Assembly (NCBI RefSeq): GCF_037975245.1
Contig: NC_092581.1
Location: forward strand, 2,214,501 to 2,278,500
Length of the DNA stretch: 64,000 nucleotides
Reading direction: 5' to 3'
Origin: Apostichopus japonicus
Lineage: Eukaryota; Echinodermata; Holothuroidea; Aspidochirotida; Stichopodidae
This document shows, piece by piece, positions 11,520 to 35,639 of this stretch. The notes under the pieces are model-generated. The model saw only the letters and a program-made list of their open reading frames with translations. It searched no databases and was not told the origin of the DNA. Both the position numbers and the translations under genes were made by a program. Each line of letters begins with the position of its first letter. Position 1 is the first letter of the stretch.

Positions 11520-13093
11520 AAACTGGGAACTTGGTTTCGCAGTATCCAGAAAGATATTGGCAATTTGATTTTGTTAATATGCCAAAATTTAACATAACTG
11601 AAATTAAATAACAATATTTTTCAATTTCGCAAAATTGTGTATGCTATGGAAAACGCCGATTGTTATCACTGCACTTTTGTGAAATCGAAGTAGACAGTCT
11701 GGAACATTTTTTTTTTTGAGAATACAGTTGCACTACCAGTTTAAATTTAGAAGTTGAAAACAGTTTTTTAGGAGAGCAATTTTCTTTTCTAAGTATAGGA
11801 AATTTTGTTAGGGTTTAAGAAGGAATGTAAACATTCTTACAACTATATACAACTATATTTACACATGAAAATTTACATCTGCGAAAGTTAACGAAATAGA
11901 GCAGTGACCCTTGAAAGGATGTGCTTTTCTATAAGTATACGTTGGCTGTTAGTGTAGGAATGTATAATTCTTTAAGAAGACCTCATCACTTTAAAAATAT
12001 CAAAGTCAAGAGGCTGAAATGAGGAGTTTAAATATTATTGAGATCTTAGCTTCATCGGAAATCAGACCCATAAATTACCATTTCAATATGATATCTGACT
12101 GTTACATTACTTTCACGTAAAATCAAGTTATACTTAATTCACCAGGCCCGAATACTTAAAATTCCCCCCACCCCCCCAAAAAAATCAAACAAAAAATGAA
12201 TGGCTTGCATGCCATAATTTATTGCCCTCTAACTTTCATCACACATATCAGTTCTTCGGTTTGTGTGCGTGTGTGACGCCTTGCTTATAAACACGATATC
12301 TCAAAAGAAAGGTTTGGACCAATCTCGTATTTGCATTGATTCAATGCACTATATTGTTTTAGTGGAGGTCAAACGTCATTTGGGGTCACCACGGGTAAAA
12401 TTGTCAAAAACTAATAAACACGATATTTCAAGAAGGGTAGCTTGCATCAGTCTCATATATGTAGTTGTAACACGTTAAGTGCATAAAGCATTTTTATTAA
12501 GGATGTCAAAGGTCATTTGGGATCACCAGAGATCACAGATTGTGGTAACAGTGTTTTGTAATGTACCGTATCTCACACAGTCCACCTTATTAGAGAACAT
12601 GTGCCGTTACGCCTCATAAGAGTAGGAGAGGCTGTTGGCAATTGGAAAGTAACTAATGGGAAACCGTAGATAGTTTCAGCGAACCAGCGACGAGAGTGCC
12701 ATTGAGTTAATTGTGTCGCATCGGCACTCCGTACATAAATGTGAATAAAAGTTTATGTACTGCTTGCACATACTACGGTAAGGTAAAATTTGGTTCGTTA
12801 ACACAAAAGAGTAAAGGAAAATGTTTTGTGTCAGAATACCAATACACTTAAGGTGGATAAACATCTCATAAATTATTTCTTAAGTAATTTCTTACATACC
12901 ATCAGTCATAATTAGCAGAATATACAACAATTTAATAAATTTTGAGACAAGTTTGTTGTTATTGCTGCTAAGTGTTTTGCAAAGATTTTCACTTAACATT
13001 AGTTGCGAGTGGAATATAGATGCTCTTTCAACCTTAGATTTTCATTACGTAAAAGATCGGTTTGATATAGGCAGTGTAATGGACTAATATACT
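11520..13093. other. Spacer, no gene recognised
   Basis: AT-rich, non-coding. A two-copy, roughly 128-bp direct repeat occupies about 12290-12530; see the next entry. No supported exon. Confidence 0.5.
12290..12530 (+). repeat. Two-unit ~128-bp repeat with GGTCAAAGGTCA-like sites
   Basis: AAACACGATATCTCAA at about 12290 and AAACACGATATTTCAA at about 12417 begin two diverged units. They end in AGGTCAAACGTCATTTGGGG and TGTCAAAGGTCATTTGGGA. The latter resembles a DR1 nuclear-receptor element (two AGGTCA half-sites, one-base spacer). Function is not implied by the sequence alone. Confidence 0.55.
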
Positions 13094-15764
13094 TATATGT
13101 CACAGTATCCTCTATATTTGTGTTATATGTCGCAGTATCCTCTAGATTCTGTGTTACATGTCGCAGTATCCAGAGGATTCTGTTACATATCACAGTATCC
13201 AATATATTCTGTGTTACATGTCACAGTATCCAATAGAAGTTGTGTTACATGTCACAGTATCCAATAGATTTTGCGTTACATGTCGCAGTATCCAATAGAT
13301 TCTGTTACATGAAACAGTATCCAATAGATTCTGTTACATATCACAGTATCCAATAGATTCTGTTACATGTCACAGTATCCAATAGATTCTGTTACATGAA
13401 ACAGTATCCAATAGATTCTGTGTTACATGTCACAGTATCCTCTAGATTTGTGTTATATGTCACAGTATCCTCTAGATTCTGTTACATGAAACAGTATCCA
13501 ATAGATTCTGTTACATATCACAGTATCCAATAGATTCTGTTACATGTCACAGTATCCAATAGATTCTGTTACATGAAACAGTATCCAATAGATTCTGTGT
13601 TACATGTCACAGTCTCCTCTAGATTTGTGTTATATGTCACAGTATCCTCTAGATTTGTGTTATATGTCGCAGTATCCTCTAGATTCTGTGTTACATGTCG
13701 CAGTATCCAATAGATTCTGTTACATATCACAGTATCCAATATATTCTGTGTTACATGTCACAATATCCTTAGTTTTTGTGTGGCATGTCACAGTATCCTC
13801 CAGATTTGTGTTATATGTCGCAGTATCCTCTAGATTTGTGTAATATGTCGCAGTATCCTTCAGATTCTGTTACATGTCACAGTATCCAATAGATTGTTTT
13901 ACATGTCACAGTATCCTCTAGATTTGTGTTATGTGTCACAGTATCCTCTAGATTTGTGTTACATGTCACAGTATCCAATAGATTGTGTTACATGTCGCAG
14001 TATCCTCTAGATTCTGCGTTACATGTCACAGTAGCCAATAGATTGTGTTACATGTCACAGTATCCAATAGATTGTGTTACATGTCACAGTATCCTCTAGA
14101 TTCTGTTACATGTCACAGTATCCAATATATTCTGTGTTACATGTCGCAGTATCCAATAGATTCTGTTACATATCACAGTATCCAATAGATTCTGTTACAT
14201 GTCACAGTATCCAATAGATTCTGTTACATGAAACAGTATCCAATAGATTCTGTGTTACATGTCACAGTATCCTCTAGATTTGTGTTATATGTCACAGTAT
14301 CCTCTAGATTCTGTTACATGAAACAGTATCCAATAGATTCTGTTACATATCACAGTATCCAATAGATTCTGTTACATGTCACAGTATCCAATAGATTCTG
14401 TGTTACATGTCACAGTCTCCTCTAGATTTGTGTTATATGTCACAGTATCCTCTAGATTTGTGTTATATGTCGCAGTATCCTCTAGATTCTGTGTTACATG
14501 TCGCAGTATCCAATAGATTCTGTTACATATCACAGTATCCAATATATTCTGTGTTACATGTCACAATATCCTTAGTTTTTGTGTGGCATGTCACAGTATC
14601 CTCCAGATTTGTGTTATATGTCGCAGTATCCTCTAGATTTGTGTTATATGTCGCAGTATCCTTCAGATTCTGTTACATGTCACAGTATCCAATAGATTGT
14701 TTTACATGTCACAGTATCCTCTAGATTTGTGTTATATGTCACAGTATCCTCTAGATTTGTGTTACATGTCACAGTATCCAATAGATTGTGTTACATGTCG
14801 CAGTATCCTCTAGATTCTGCGTTACATGTCACAGTAGCCAATAGATTGTGTTACATGTCACAGTATCCAATAGATTGTGTTACATGTCACAGTATCCTCT
14901 AGATTCTGTTACATGTCACAGTATCCAATATATTCTGTGTTACATGTCGCAGTATCCAATAGATTCTGTTACATATCACAGTATCCAATATATTCTGTGT
15001 TACATGTCACAGTATCCAATAGAAGTTGTGTTACATGTCACAGTATCCAATAGATTTTGCGTTACACGTCGCAGTATCCAATAAATTCTGTTACATATCA
15101 CAGTATCCAATAGATTCTGTTACATGTCACAGTATCCAATAGATTCTGTTACATGAAACAGTATCCAATAGATTCTGTGTTACATGTCACAGTATCCTCT
15201 AGATTTGTGTTATATATCACAGTATCCTCTAGATTTGTGTTATATGTCGCAGTCTCCTCTAGATTCTGTGTTACATGTCGCAGTATCCAATAGATTCTGT
15301 TACATATCACAGTATCCAATATATTCTGTGTTACATGTCACAGTATCCTTAGTTTTTGTGTGACATGTCACAGTATCCTCCAGATTTGTGTTATATGTCG
15401 CAGTATCCTCTAGATTTGTGTTATATGTCGCAGTATCCTCTAGATTCTGTTACATGTCACAGTATCCAATAGATTGTTTTACATGTCACAGTATCCTCTA
15501 GATTTATGTTATATGTCACAGTATCCTCTAGATTTGTGTTACATGTCACAGTATCCAATAGATTGTGTTACATGTCGCAGTATCCTCTAGATTCTGCGTT
15601 ACATGTCACAGTATGCAATATATTCTGTGTTACACTTCGCAGCATCCTTTAGATTGTTTTACGTACCATATAGTGTCTTCTAGATCATGTGTGACATGTC
15701 GCAGTATATCCTCTAGATCATTCTGTGTTACATTTCACAGTATCATCTCCTATATTCTGTGTCG
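13094..15764. repeat. Minisatellite (26-29 bp units) with ~0.8-kb higher-order period
   Basis: About 2.7 kb of tandem units of the form ACATGTCACAGTATCC followed by variants of AATAGATTCTGTT or TCTAGATTTGTGTT. Variant units recur in the same order. The diagnostic unit CCTTAGTTTTTGTGTG starts at 13767, 14570 and 15347, giving periods of 803 and 777 bp, which differ by about one unit. The 79-codon frame at 13604 is repeated at 14407. The unit-to-unit variation is satellite-like and not a CRISPR array. The array lies between the arms of the inverted duplication. Confidence 0.9.
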
Positions 15765-16634
15765 CGCATCTAGTTATTCTGTATATATATATATATTCTG
15801 TATGTTACATAGTCCCTTTCTTAAAGTGTATACTCTAAACTGTGTTTGCTGCATGATGTCCCATTCCACTCTTGCTTCTGCGTATTACATATCCTATAGG
15901 GTACGGTAGACTATGTTTGTGCACTGAATGATATAAGATTTATACGTCACACGGAGTAAGATATCTGCATATGGAACCCATACACGGAATTATGAGACAT
16001 GAGATTACACGAACTTCGGGGAGTTTTCTTTATTTTGCTGGGATTTATACTGGATGTTTAAACAGGTACAAAACTGGACCGATGATACTTTATATATTGT
16101 ATACGTGTGCGCTTCTTCGATGCAAGAACAAACCTATAGCGAAGAAGACTGGTGAGTACGTAACATCATTGTCGCTTTCTTTGCTAATACGTGAAGGATA
16201 TGTATTACTGTATTTCAATGACATTTAAATTTAGGCATATACTTACAAAGAATATAGTTTTCAATCCAATTATCATCACCACAATATACAAATATCATAT
16301 CATGTTTTTTTTTATGGGGTGGGTGGGGGGGGGGGTGGTGGTGGTGGTGGTGAGTGGATTAACCACTTTCTTAAAAAGAAACCCACAAGAATGATTGTAA
16401 CCAACTCAGAAATTCCTCCCAAGTTATTTTTAAGTTTACCATTCTATATAATCAATAAGGAAAGATGTAAAAAAATATATGAGTAATGATAGTATAGGTA
16501 AGTAATAGTAAGTATATAACTAACAATTCTAATGACAAGAAGTTTGAATTTATACTGAAAGCTTGTACAATCAACTGCTTATGATTGTTGACAAACAGTG
16601 TTGACAAAAATGCAACATTATTCTGACACTATAT

Positions 16635-17285
16635 CAAGGGCGGCGGAAGCACTTTTAATCTGGGGGGGCACCGACATCAAAGGGCACTTTGCTGAAATTC
16701 GATTGGACTGATGCAGCCTTATATTTAGTACCCTTTATAACTCTTATTGTATTATCTTATTTGCGTATACACATCACTCCATCAACGCCCCCCCCCCCCC
16801 CCCAACGAAATTATGCATACTAGCACTGCAATATCCAATGTGCAAATTGGGAAACAAGGCACAAGTTTTGTTTTGAGACAAAATGAGGTGAAATCATGCT
16901 AGTTGCTAATGTAGGAATCTTCCGAATTAGAGTTTTTTTCTTGTCAATATCTTAACAAATTTTTTCCATTCGAAATAGCTTTGAGTGTGACCCACTGAAC
17001 TTCATTAAAAGTCAGGGGTGTAGCCAGGATTTGCAAAGTTGTATGCACGACTATCTGAGCGGAGCGCCACCATCGGTTGGCGCGGAGCGTACAAGAAAAT
17101 TTTTGGTTTTACAAACCCCTCAGATGGCTGGACACGGCCCTTCCCGAGTGTTCATTCTGGTTGTCTGGCCTCTTGCTAACTTGAGACACCTCAATTTTTA
17201 TGTAGAAAAAGGGCACATTTTTAACCTGAGGAAAAGTGGGGGGGCACGTGCCCCCTGTGCCCCCCCCCCGGTTCCGCCGCCCTTG
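16635..17285. mobile_element. hAT-type MITE with perfect 8-bp TSD
   Basis: Left end CAAGGGCGGCGGAAGC, right end GGTTCCGCCGCCCTTG. The identical 8-mer CACTATAT flanks it at 16627-16634 and 17286-17293. G/C-homopolymer-rich subterminal DNA; no transposase. It shares its terminal sequence style with the element at 61236-61617. Its absence from the left arm dates the insertion after the inverted duplication. Confidence 0.8.
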
Positions 17286-17623
17286 CACTATATACTTAGA
17301 AAATAACTGAAACTGGTACACGTTATAACACCTTACCAATTTTTACTGTTTTTCAAAAACAATTGTTTGGTTAATCCAATAGCTCTGAGACCCTGGCGTC
17401 GTGATACAATATAATCGTCCTTGACAAAAGCATAGGCCTACCTATCTTGTCACTTTCAGCTCTGAAACTTCAACAATCAGTAGTTGAGTCGATGGTTTGG
17501 TAGAGTGTTTCATCAGACTGCACCACGTCGTAACTCTGGGTTGCTGGCTGGTCCTGTGAGGTCAACATGGACGGAGAATTATAGGGTGGCGGTTGGACTT
17601 GGTTAACCTGCACTTGGGAAGGG

Positions 17624-21981
<4,358 letters not shown>

Positions 21982-24900
21982 GGCTGAAACATTAGGATAA
22001 AAGTCAAAGCAACTATATACAAGAATATGTAAGCAACCAAATACAGCTACAGATGTATACAGGGTGTGTGCCTACCTAATCCAAGTCTATGTTTGTCAAC
22101 CTTACTCCGCGACTATGTGCTAAAACTGTTCTTAAGACTGCACCACGAGTCTTGTCTTTTACTGGCAGTGGCGTTTATGTTAGACTATGTACTTTGTGAG
22201 TAACTTATTGTGTCATTAGTATTGTAACATAACTTAAGTAGTATTTGAAAGCTATTATTTAAGCTGCATGAACTGTTTAAGTAATGATATAATTTTTTGC
22301 CGGGAAATTCCCGTTATCCTCCTAAGTTGTTTGCTATAAAGTAAGCAATCGTGCACCTGGCCTTTCGGTCTCCTGAAGACTGGTGACCATTCTCGGGTGC
22401 GTAAACTTAAGCCATTATTCAGGCTAGTATAAAAGGAACTAATGGTTCGTGCAGCATGGGACTCTTTGACAAAATCTCTCAAGACGTCTACGTACGGTAC
22501 GTTATCATATTATTTAATTTGAACTAAAAACTTGATTACTAAAGGTTGTTGCGACCTAACACATTATGCAATTATTTCATTCGCGGAGTGCAATTTATTG
22601 TTTTTCAAATATATTCGAGCTTCTGATGTACCATTTCGTATGTTGTATATTATGCGAACCCCCTCCCTCCCCCATGCCCAACCAACCAACCCACCTTGTC
22701 ACACCGTGACCCCACCCTTCTCTTGGAATTGCCGATATCTTTTAGTACCTGGGTTGTGAAGAATAACGCCGGCTACTGACCTTATGAAATTATCAGTACG
22801 TATTTTGTAACAGAAGCATTATATTTTTGTGTCCCTGATGTGTTTGCTACCGAGCCATATCGTGTTTTAGCAGTAAATGTTAATGTAAATGAAAGTTTTG
22901 ATTGATGGCATTCATTCTATGTAACTACTTGGGACAATAGAATAAATTTCAGTTACTTAACCAAACTTATATATCATTATACCATTATATTTATATGTGT
23001 TTGTGTGCACTTGTTTTGTACTCTGACTGACTTGAACGAATGAATTCCAAGTCTTCAGATGTCATCTTAAAAGAATCACCACATCCTGAAAAGAATTCTA
23101 TTGTGTTCAGGGGTATTGTTAAGGTTAAGGTACTTGGATTTGAACAATGGAAAAAACAGTCTGAATGTAAAACACATACCCTTGTGTGGGTGTGGGAGTA
23201 TCAACTTTATTAACTATATTATTCATCAGTTAACCACATCGATACTTTAGCTTTTCAAATAAATTGACATGAATTTCAAGGTCCTAATTTTGTTAAAGAG
23301 CAATGGAAAACGGAATATTGTGCAGTAGGCCTATATCTGTTTTGATCATGAGCTCTGTATACAGTAATGGACTTTTCTTTCTAAATAGAGGGCGTTTCGA
23401 CATGTACGATTCAGAGAAGATAACATTCCACAGTTAGAGTTGTATACATCCGCAGAAAAGTAACCGGTCACTTTTCGGGTTGAATGACGTACTGCTGTGA
23501 TATTTTATAATATTTCTTTTTTTTGGGGGGGGGGGGTAGGGGGCATGTGTAAAGTTATCATTATATGTTGAGGAGGATAGAATAGGGTTTTTTGGGGGGG
23601 GGGCATAATCCGCCCAGAAAGGGGTCAAAGCGCTTCCTGGCAGTGGCCGTTAGAGTATGTATACAAACAAAAGCCAACTTCTTCGACAATAGGTTCAAAC
23701 ATGTCTTATTGACATCATTGAAAATCGTGTTCACACACACCCTTCCTTTATAATTTAATCAGTGGTTGTAGAAGATGGAGATCTCTCGCTAAGTGATGCA
23801 AGTGATTGTGTGTTTTGGTTTCTATCTGTATTCTTTGTTTGTTTCAATAGACTAAGTAATAGGAAAGGTAGAAAGAACCGGGCAAACTTTTGTCTTTACA
23901 TTCTGAAGATTTTGTTTTCTTTTTAAAGATTCGCTTTGACTTTGAATTTAGAAATCAATATACAAACAGTTTAACATGTCAATCAACACACGTATTGAAG
24001 CAGTGAAACTTATAAAATAAATTATATGCGACCAGGGCAGCTTAGTCCCTGCTGGGACTCGGTTTTAAGAATTGATTCGGGGTTTGGAATCAAATAAAAA
24101 GCCTCGATTTCGGCGCATCCCCTTCTTCTTAATTTAATACAGTGAATATACAGCAAAATATGGTTTGTTAAAAGTGTTACATTAGATTTGACTTCCTTTC
24201 AGGAGTTCAGCAGAAGTTCCGAAGATTGAAAGCATAAAAAACAGACCGTTGTGGTTTATATGACGTCACCAAACCTTAAGTCATCTACTTCTGCCATTTA
24301 CAAGATTTTCAAATTATCATCCCTGTGAGTTTGCTTGAACCCATTTTCCCACACTCTGTAATAAAGAACAAGTTACGGCTTTATTGAAACATGTTCTATA
24401 ACTAAATTTTGTCACAGAAAAGAAAACAAAAGAATGCAAAAAGGCCAGGATAGGTGTTTGTTTGGACTTTTGCTTCTTCTTCAATCTGCTTCTTTTTGAA
24501 GAGCGAAGCTGACATGAAAGTTCTCTCTTTCACATGTGAATTGACTCTTCCTTGCAACTTGCTCATTAATAATAAGTTAATATTTGTTCGGGTATGTGAT
24601 GGAGTGGCTAGAAATAAACGTCGCATCCCACAAATTAAGTCTCACTTCTCGAGTTTGCTGATCTTCCGGCTTTTGGTCAGACCTGGAATACGGGAATACT
24701 TCATTTTGCTTGAATCATCTGATCTTATAATGACTGATTTTTTTTCTCTTTTTTTAATTTTTATAGCAATATCCATTTCAGTCTGCATTTATTAGAACTA
24801 TGTTTAAGCCTGCAGCCTGCCTGCCTAATAGTCCTATGACTGACCTCGCCAAAGACCGAAAACGTCACATTACCACTAATGTTCCGAGCATGCGTCGCTT

Positions 24901-25130
24901 CATTCAATTGACTCGCAGAATCACAGTATAAAATCAGTTATATGTCGCTACAACACTTGAAGTGTATGTACTATCAGGAACTCCTTGGTACTATACTGCT
25001 GTAGTGAATTCCGAGTTTGTGATCATCCATTGTTCTGCATAGGCATCTGGTTAAAGCATTATTGTTCACTTAACTTAGAAAGGAAGGATTTTCTGGCCTA
25101 GCCGGGACGGGATCGCTTTGGGATTGGTAT
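21982..25130. other. Intergenic region between genes B and C
   Basis: No supported gene. It contains poly-G runs near 23523-23536 and 23594-23603 and unrecognised short frames (22482-22255 minus, 24454-24795 plus). An AATAAA on the minus strand at 24793-24788 could polyadenylate gene C, about 340 bases past its stop. Confidence 0.45.
22014..22019 (-). promoter_or_regulatory. Possible TATA box of gene B
   Basis: TATATA lies about 35 bp upstream of the gene B ATG. If used, the 5' UTR would be very short. Short AT motifs are common here, so support is weak. Confidence 0.2.
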
Positions 25131-30865
<5,735 letters not shown>

Positions 30866-31434
30866 GTTGAAATAACAAACTCTGAATATCGTCTATAAGA
30901 TGAATTTCATCGAAATTTCATCTCCGCACTTTTGTGACATTTCTTTGCGGATCAGTTGTGCACAGATTGCAAGCACCGATATAGTCCCTAAACTATATCA
31001 TCACAGCACAGTATACCCGATACACGATGTCTATAAGATTGGATCTTTTCTGTGTATAATCCTGTTTGACTATCGATGTTCTTTTACAATAGGTAGAGGT
31101 CAATAATACTTAGGTGAGACCCCTGTATACATGGTTACGTCAATGAAATGTACATAAGTCGTTGGATCACGTACATAGCTTTGTTCCATAGTAACAAAAC
31201 GTCACTCGCTCATTGTTTCTTTCGCCTGTCCGAATGTTGTTACGTAATAAAGTAAACCTCTACTACCGTTGTACACAGCAACTCGTCGGTGAAATGATAA
31301 TTATTCGAAACATTACGATAAACGAGCCCACGAAAAAAAAAGAAGAATAAGAGTCTATCCGAGACATATCTTGATTGGCAATATTTCGAGCAGGTTATCC
31401 ATTTGTTTGTGCGTAAAATATAAGGCATAGGCTA
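30866..31434. other. Upstream flank of gene C
   Basis: Non-coding. A TTATAGA sequence about 30 bp upstream of the ATG on the minus strand is a weak TATA candidate. Nothing else recognised. Confidence 0.35.
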
Positions 31435-33951
31435 CACTCTAAAAACACTTGGGTTAAAATTGACCCAAATTGGGTCACTTTTTGACCCAAATGAAAGTCA
31501 GGAGGGAACCTAACACATTTGGGTCAAACTGACCCAGAAAATAAGGTCAGAATAAGTGACCCAATTTATGGGTTGAAAATTTGACCCAGAAATATTGGTA
31601 AATATTGACCCAGGCAAGGGTTATGATGGAAAATCAACCAAATTTGGGTCAGCTTGACTCTTATAGGAAAAAATACATAAATACAAAAGGCTTCATTTGA
31701 CAGAGCAATTTATTGATATAACTCCTTCAAAGAAAGTGAACTGAAATGTAAAATTGCAACAAAACTGAATGTTTCATTAACATGGTACCATAGTACAAGA
31801 TCTAAAGGAAGGAATTGTTTGTAGCATTACCAATGATTTAATATTTTTTTTACCCCATTGCAATTTTTACATAAACAATTTCAACATTTTATTAGACTTG
31901 TTTGGATAAAATACAATTTGCTGAATGTATGAACGAACACTTTCTAGCTAGACATGTGTGTGTCTTCATAGTGATAGTTATCAGCTAAAGCATAGACTAG
32001 CTCGCATGGGGAGGTATTTGCCTTACTTAAGATGTAATAACAAAAGAAGAAAATGACAATCAAAACATGGTTGCCACATTTTTAAAAGATGGGGTGATGG
32101 ATGGTCAGGCTTGAAAATGTTCACTAAATTAGGCCTCGTAAAGAAAGATCCCCCCCCCCCCCTTTTAACACTTATCCATGGCTTTCATTAAACGGCGGCA
32201 AGCCTATAAGTAATGAGTCCAAATATTATGTGTAATATTTATACTGCTGTTGTACATAACCCAGCACAGGTAAATATTGTATATGTAAATATGTGTAGAA
32301 TGGATACGCAGATTTCTGCATTCCAAGAGCCGTTCAATTGAAAATAGTCCAAGAAATTTATTTAGAGCAGATAACTGGGACTGGGACAATCCATATAATT
32401 TCCTTCTAAAATTTCATGACAGCAAAACAATTTGTGAGCTGCAACTTTGGAACTGGAATTTATGAGATGAAAACAAATATGATCATACAGGCTGAAAACG
32501 TTTTGCCAATTCTTCTTAGAATACAAAAATATCTTTGCTTTGTATATGAGGCAAGTATGCCTTGGTCCCATAAACGTGATTCAACTAACAGTTGAGATTT
32601 CAACTAAAATCACACAACTTCAGATGATCATAAAGGTTGCTCGGCATTGAACAAAATTGTGTCCAAATTCTTTCAACTGTTATGTAAAAAGGAATTGTAA
32701 TGGACAGTTGAATCGATTGACAAGTTAATTCTAGTGTTGCACTGTGCGACTATTGTTTCAACTTTGTTGAAAGTTCTTGTTGAAGCATGAATATGGGACC
32801 CAGGTATGAAAATTTTCAGCCCTACTTCATTTTGATTTTCAAATATGTCTTCAATGACACAACTGATAATGAAATTTTCCCAGGTACATCAATGTCGTAT
32901 ACAACAGTCTGGAGGAACTGCCGGGAGTTGTATCATTGCCACTGATAATCCATATCAAAAACATGAAAACACTTAAAACATAAATCAATGGCATTAATCA
33001 GCGACTCCTGTGGAATGGCTTCTCTCTCTATGATTATGTAAGTTTGTTCCGGGCTAACCCTGCTGCTTCCAATAGCTAGAACGAATGGTTGCTTTTGTTT
33101 CACCCCTTCAAGGTAGTGTAGAAAATTGGTTCCAATCTGAAATGAAAAAGAAAAGGTTATGGAAGCAAACTTCTTAGATTTATTCGAATACTGCCTTCCA
33201 TATAGAAAGGATCATATATTGTAGTACTCCCCAGAAGGTGGGGTATTGATAGAAGCAATCTTTGTTTTGATTAAGGATGTGCAATATTTAGCATTCACAA
33301 CTTCAGTGATGAATAGTGCCACAATTTCATAGAGGGTTGTAGAGATGCCAGGTATTTTATGCATTGTACTGAAAACAAGTTTTTTTTTACTAATTCAGAT
33401 ATAAAGAATTGTCGGGCCTCTGTAAGTTAATTTGAGGCTCATCGAGGAACCCTGGACAATTGATTTTGGATGAACACAGTGTTCAAAAGTTAACAAGACA
33501 ATTATACTATCCCAGCATACTGCCTGGAATACCGCAATGTCCTATCCGATCGGTGTGAATTAGATTGTACACTCTTCCACTGCACACTCAACATATTCTG
33601 CATTCACATTTATATACATGTATTCATATATCATGTGTATACTGGACTGAGGAATCATTGTTACAACTCTACCTGTAATGAATTTGGTTTAGGGTTTGTA
33701 CAATGCAACCTGGTGCAGTTGTCTGTGTGAGAACTTGCTAGTGGGTAATGTTTTCACAATTTCTGGGGGTGGTGAGGTTCTTCGGGCATTTGATTGGTAC
33801 AGCTGCAGAGCATTAGTGACCGATGCTTTGATAGTCCCCTTCCACCATTCCCCTTGGGAAAGTGGCTGAATGCATCGTTCATGTCTTTCAGATGGGAACA
33901 TAAAATGGTGGTTCTAGGAGCAGGGTAGGATTGTAATTGATGAATGTCTTG

Positions 33952-34221
33952 TCTCACCAATCGATGTACACTGCTCGAGAACAGAAGGCAAGCTCTTTGC
34001 CTGTTTCATCCATAATTGTATCGTCTGTCAATTTTCCTAGATGAACCTGTAACCGACGATGATCTGATAAAAGGAATTTTTCTACTTCAAATTTAGCTTT
34101 CAGCTCACCTTTTGCAAATCCACAAATGAAGTTAGGGCATCTTCAATTGTAGCCCGTTTTCCTTTGCCAATTAGTAAGATGCATGGAATGCACTGCAGTG
34201 CAATGTTGCATACTTCATCAT
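33952..34221 (-). pseudogene. Coding remnants inside the CACTCT element, unrecognised
   Basis: An exon-like segment at 34221-34109 has acceptor CCCTCTTTACAG and donor AAAG|GTGAGC. It encodes DEVCNIALQCIPCILLIGKG and on to FVDLQK. Just downstream, in another frame, about 50 codons are open (FEVEKFLLSDHRRLQVHLGK and on to AVYIDW). I do not recognise the family. Frames do not join cleanly, so I treat it as degraded element-encoded sequence. Confidence 0.35.
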
Positions 34222-35639
34222 CTGTAAAGAGGGAAAATAAGAACCTTGGGGAAAGATTCACAGACTTAACACTCATAGAGTCACTGATTATGCCTGTGTT
34301 ATAAGCTAACACATTTGTGGTAATATATGATGATATATCAGTTACAAAAAGGCTTTCAGTGGAACATTATGCATTATATAGTGTGGATAGGATCTCTGAC
34401 GGCTCTACAAATCCACCAATTTCTCAACAGCATCTCTGATTGTGATCCAAAGTTGGGTGGATGCCAGACCAATGAATGTTCGTCGATGAAGCAAGACAAT
34501 ATTACCAGAATTCTGATGCGAGAATAGAAAACATTTGTAGCTTATAACAAATCCGATGTCATCTATGTTGAATGTGCAGGGTTGTGCCCATGCCAGACCT
34601 AAGACACTGTGTACTGACACATGGCAATCAAGCATAATACTTGACACTATTCTGTTATCTGACTGGCCACCTTAATCCCCTGACTGACCCCCTCCTCCAA
34701 ATACACACCATTTTCATTATTTCCCCTGACTGAGTTGAAGCTCAGCCGGGGCCCAGTGACACATCACTGGCAGTGTCACATGAAAACAGTTCACATGCAT
34801 TTTACCTGGGTTAAGTTATTGCACCTTAGTTACCTGATAGTTGACTGCTGTCTTGATCAATCCCCAGGTGTCAAGACCAACCATTTTGCTTGTCAGCATA
34901 ATGCAGTAGGTTCCTAGCGAGTGCAGGTGTCCATAACAGGAACAATTTGTCCCCACACTTTGGCTTGATGACTTCAAAGTCAAGATTAATCTGAAAAAGG
35001 ATGAAATATGTGACAAATCTGCACAGAAAGCATTTTTTTTGTGCCCAGACTTGGACTGTGAAGATTTTTTCCTGTATAATTTTTTACACAATGATGATAA
35101 AAGGTATATACAATATACAGTATTGCTATGGAAAAGATTTACACATTGTTAGTGTGGGTGAAAACAACTTATCACAGATAAAAGCTTTCAAATTGGGAAA
35201 TTTTGGTAGCCCATCGGACTACTGCTACTAAGTGTTCTGACAGTTGTGGTAGTCCAACGTATATTTGGTTGTCTAGGGCTACACTCTGCTACAGCCTACT
35301 GAACTACCACATATTTCGAACCCTGACGATTATGCCAGGCCCTATATAGATTGAGGTTTGTCTGGTGCTGGCATCATAATCTGAATATTTTCAATGAATG
35401 TTGAAGCAATTTAGCTGAAAAGTGCAAAGTTACAGGCACCCTGTGCTACTTACAGTACTTGTTACAACACCCCCCCCCCCCCCCGCCCCTGCTTAACTGT
35501 ACATACTTAATTTGTAGAATTTATATACAAGTATTTATCGTAGGGTATCATAAGGTGCCCGAATACTGCATATACACCTAGGCTACCTAACAATACGTTC
35601 CAATATTACCGTATAACAACGTGCTCAAAAAGCAATATG

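Noticed and set aside
13094-15764. CRISPR-like array
   Set aside because: Units vary throughout and have no constant-repeat/unique-spacer pattern. The context is eukaryotic.
13604-15909. Repeated frames (MSQSPLDLCYMSQYPLD) as a repetitive protein
   Set aside because: Frames shift between units whose length is not a multiple of three, and no start, stop or splice pattern is conserved. The non-coding minisatellite explains them.
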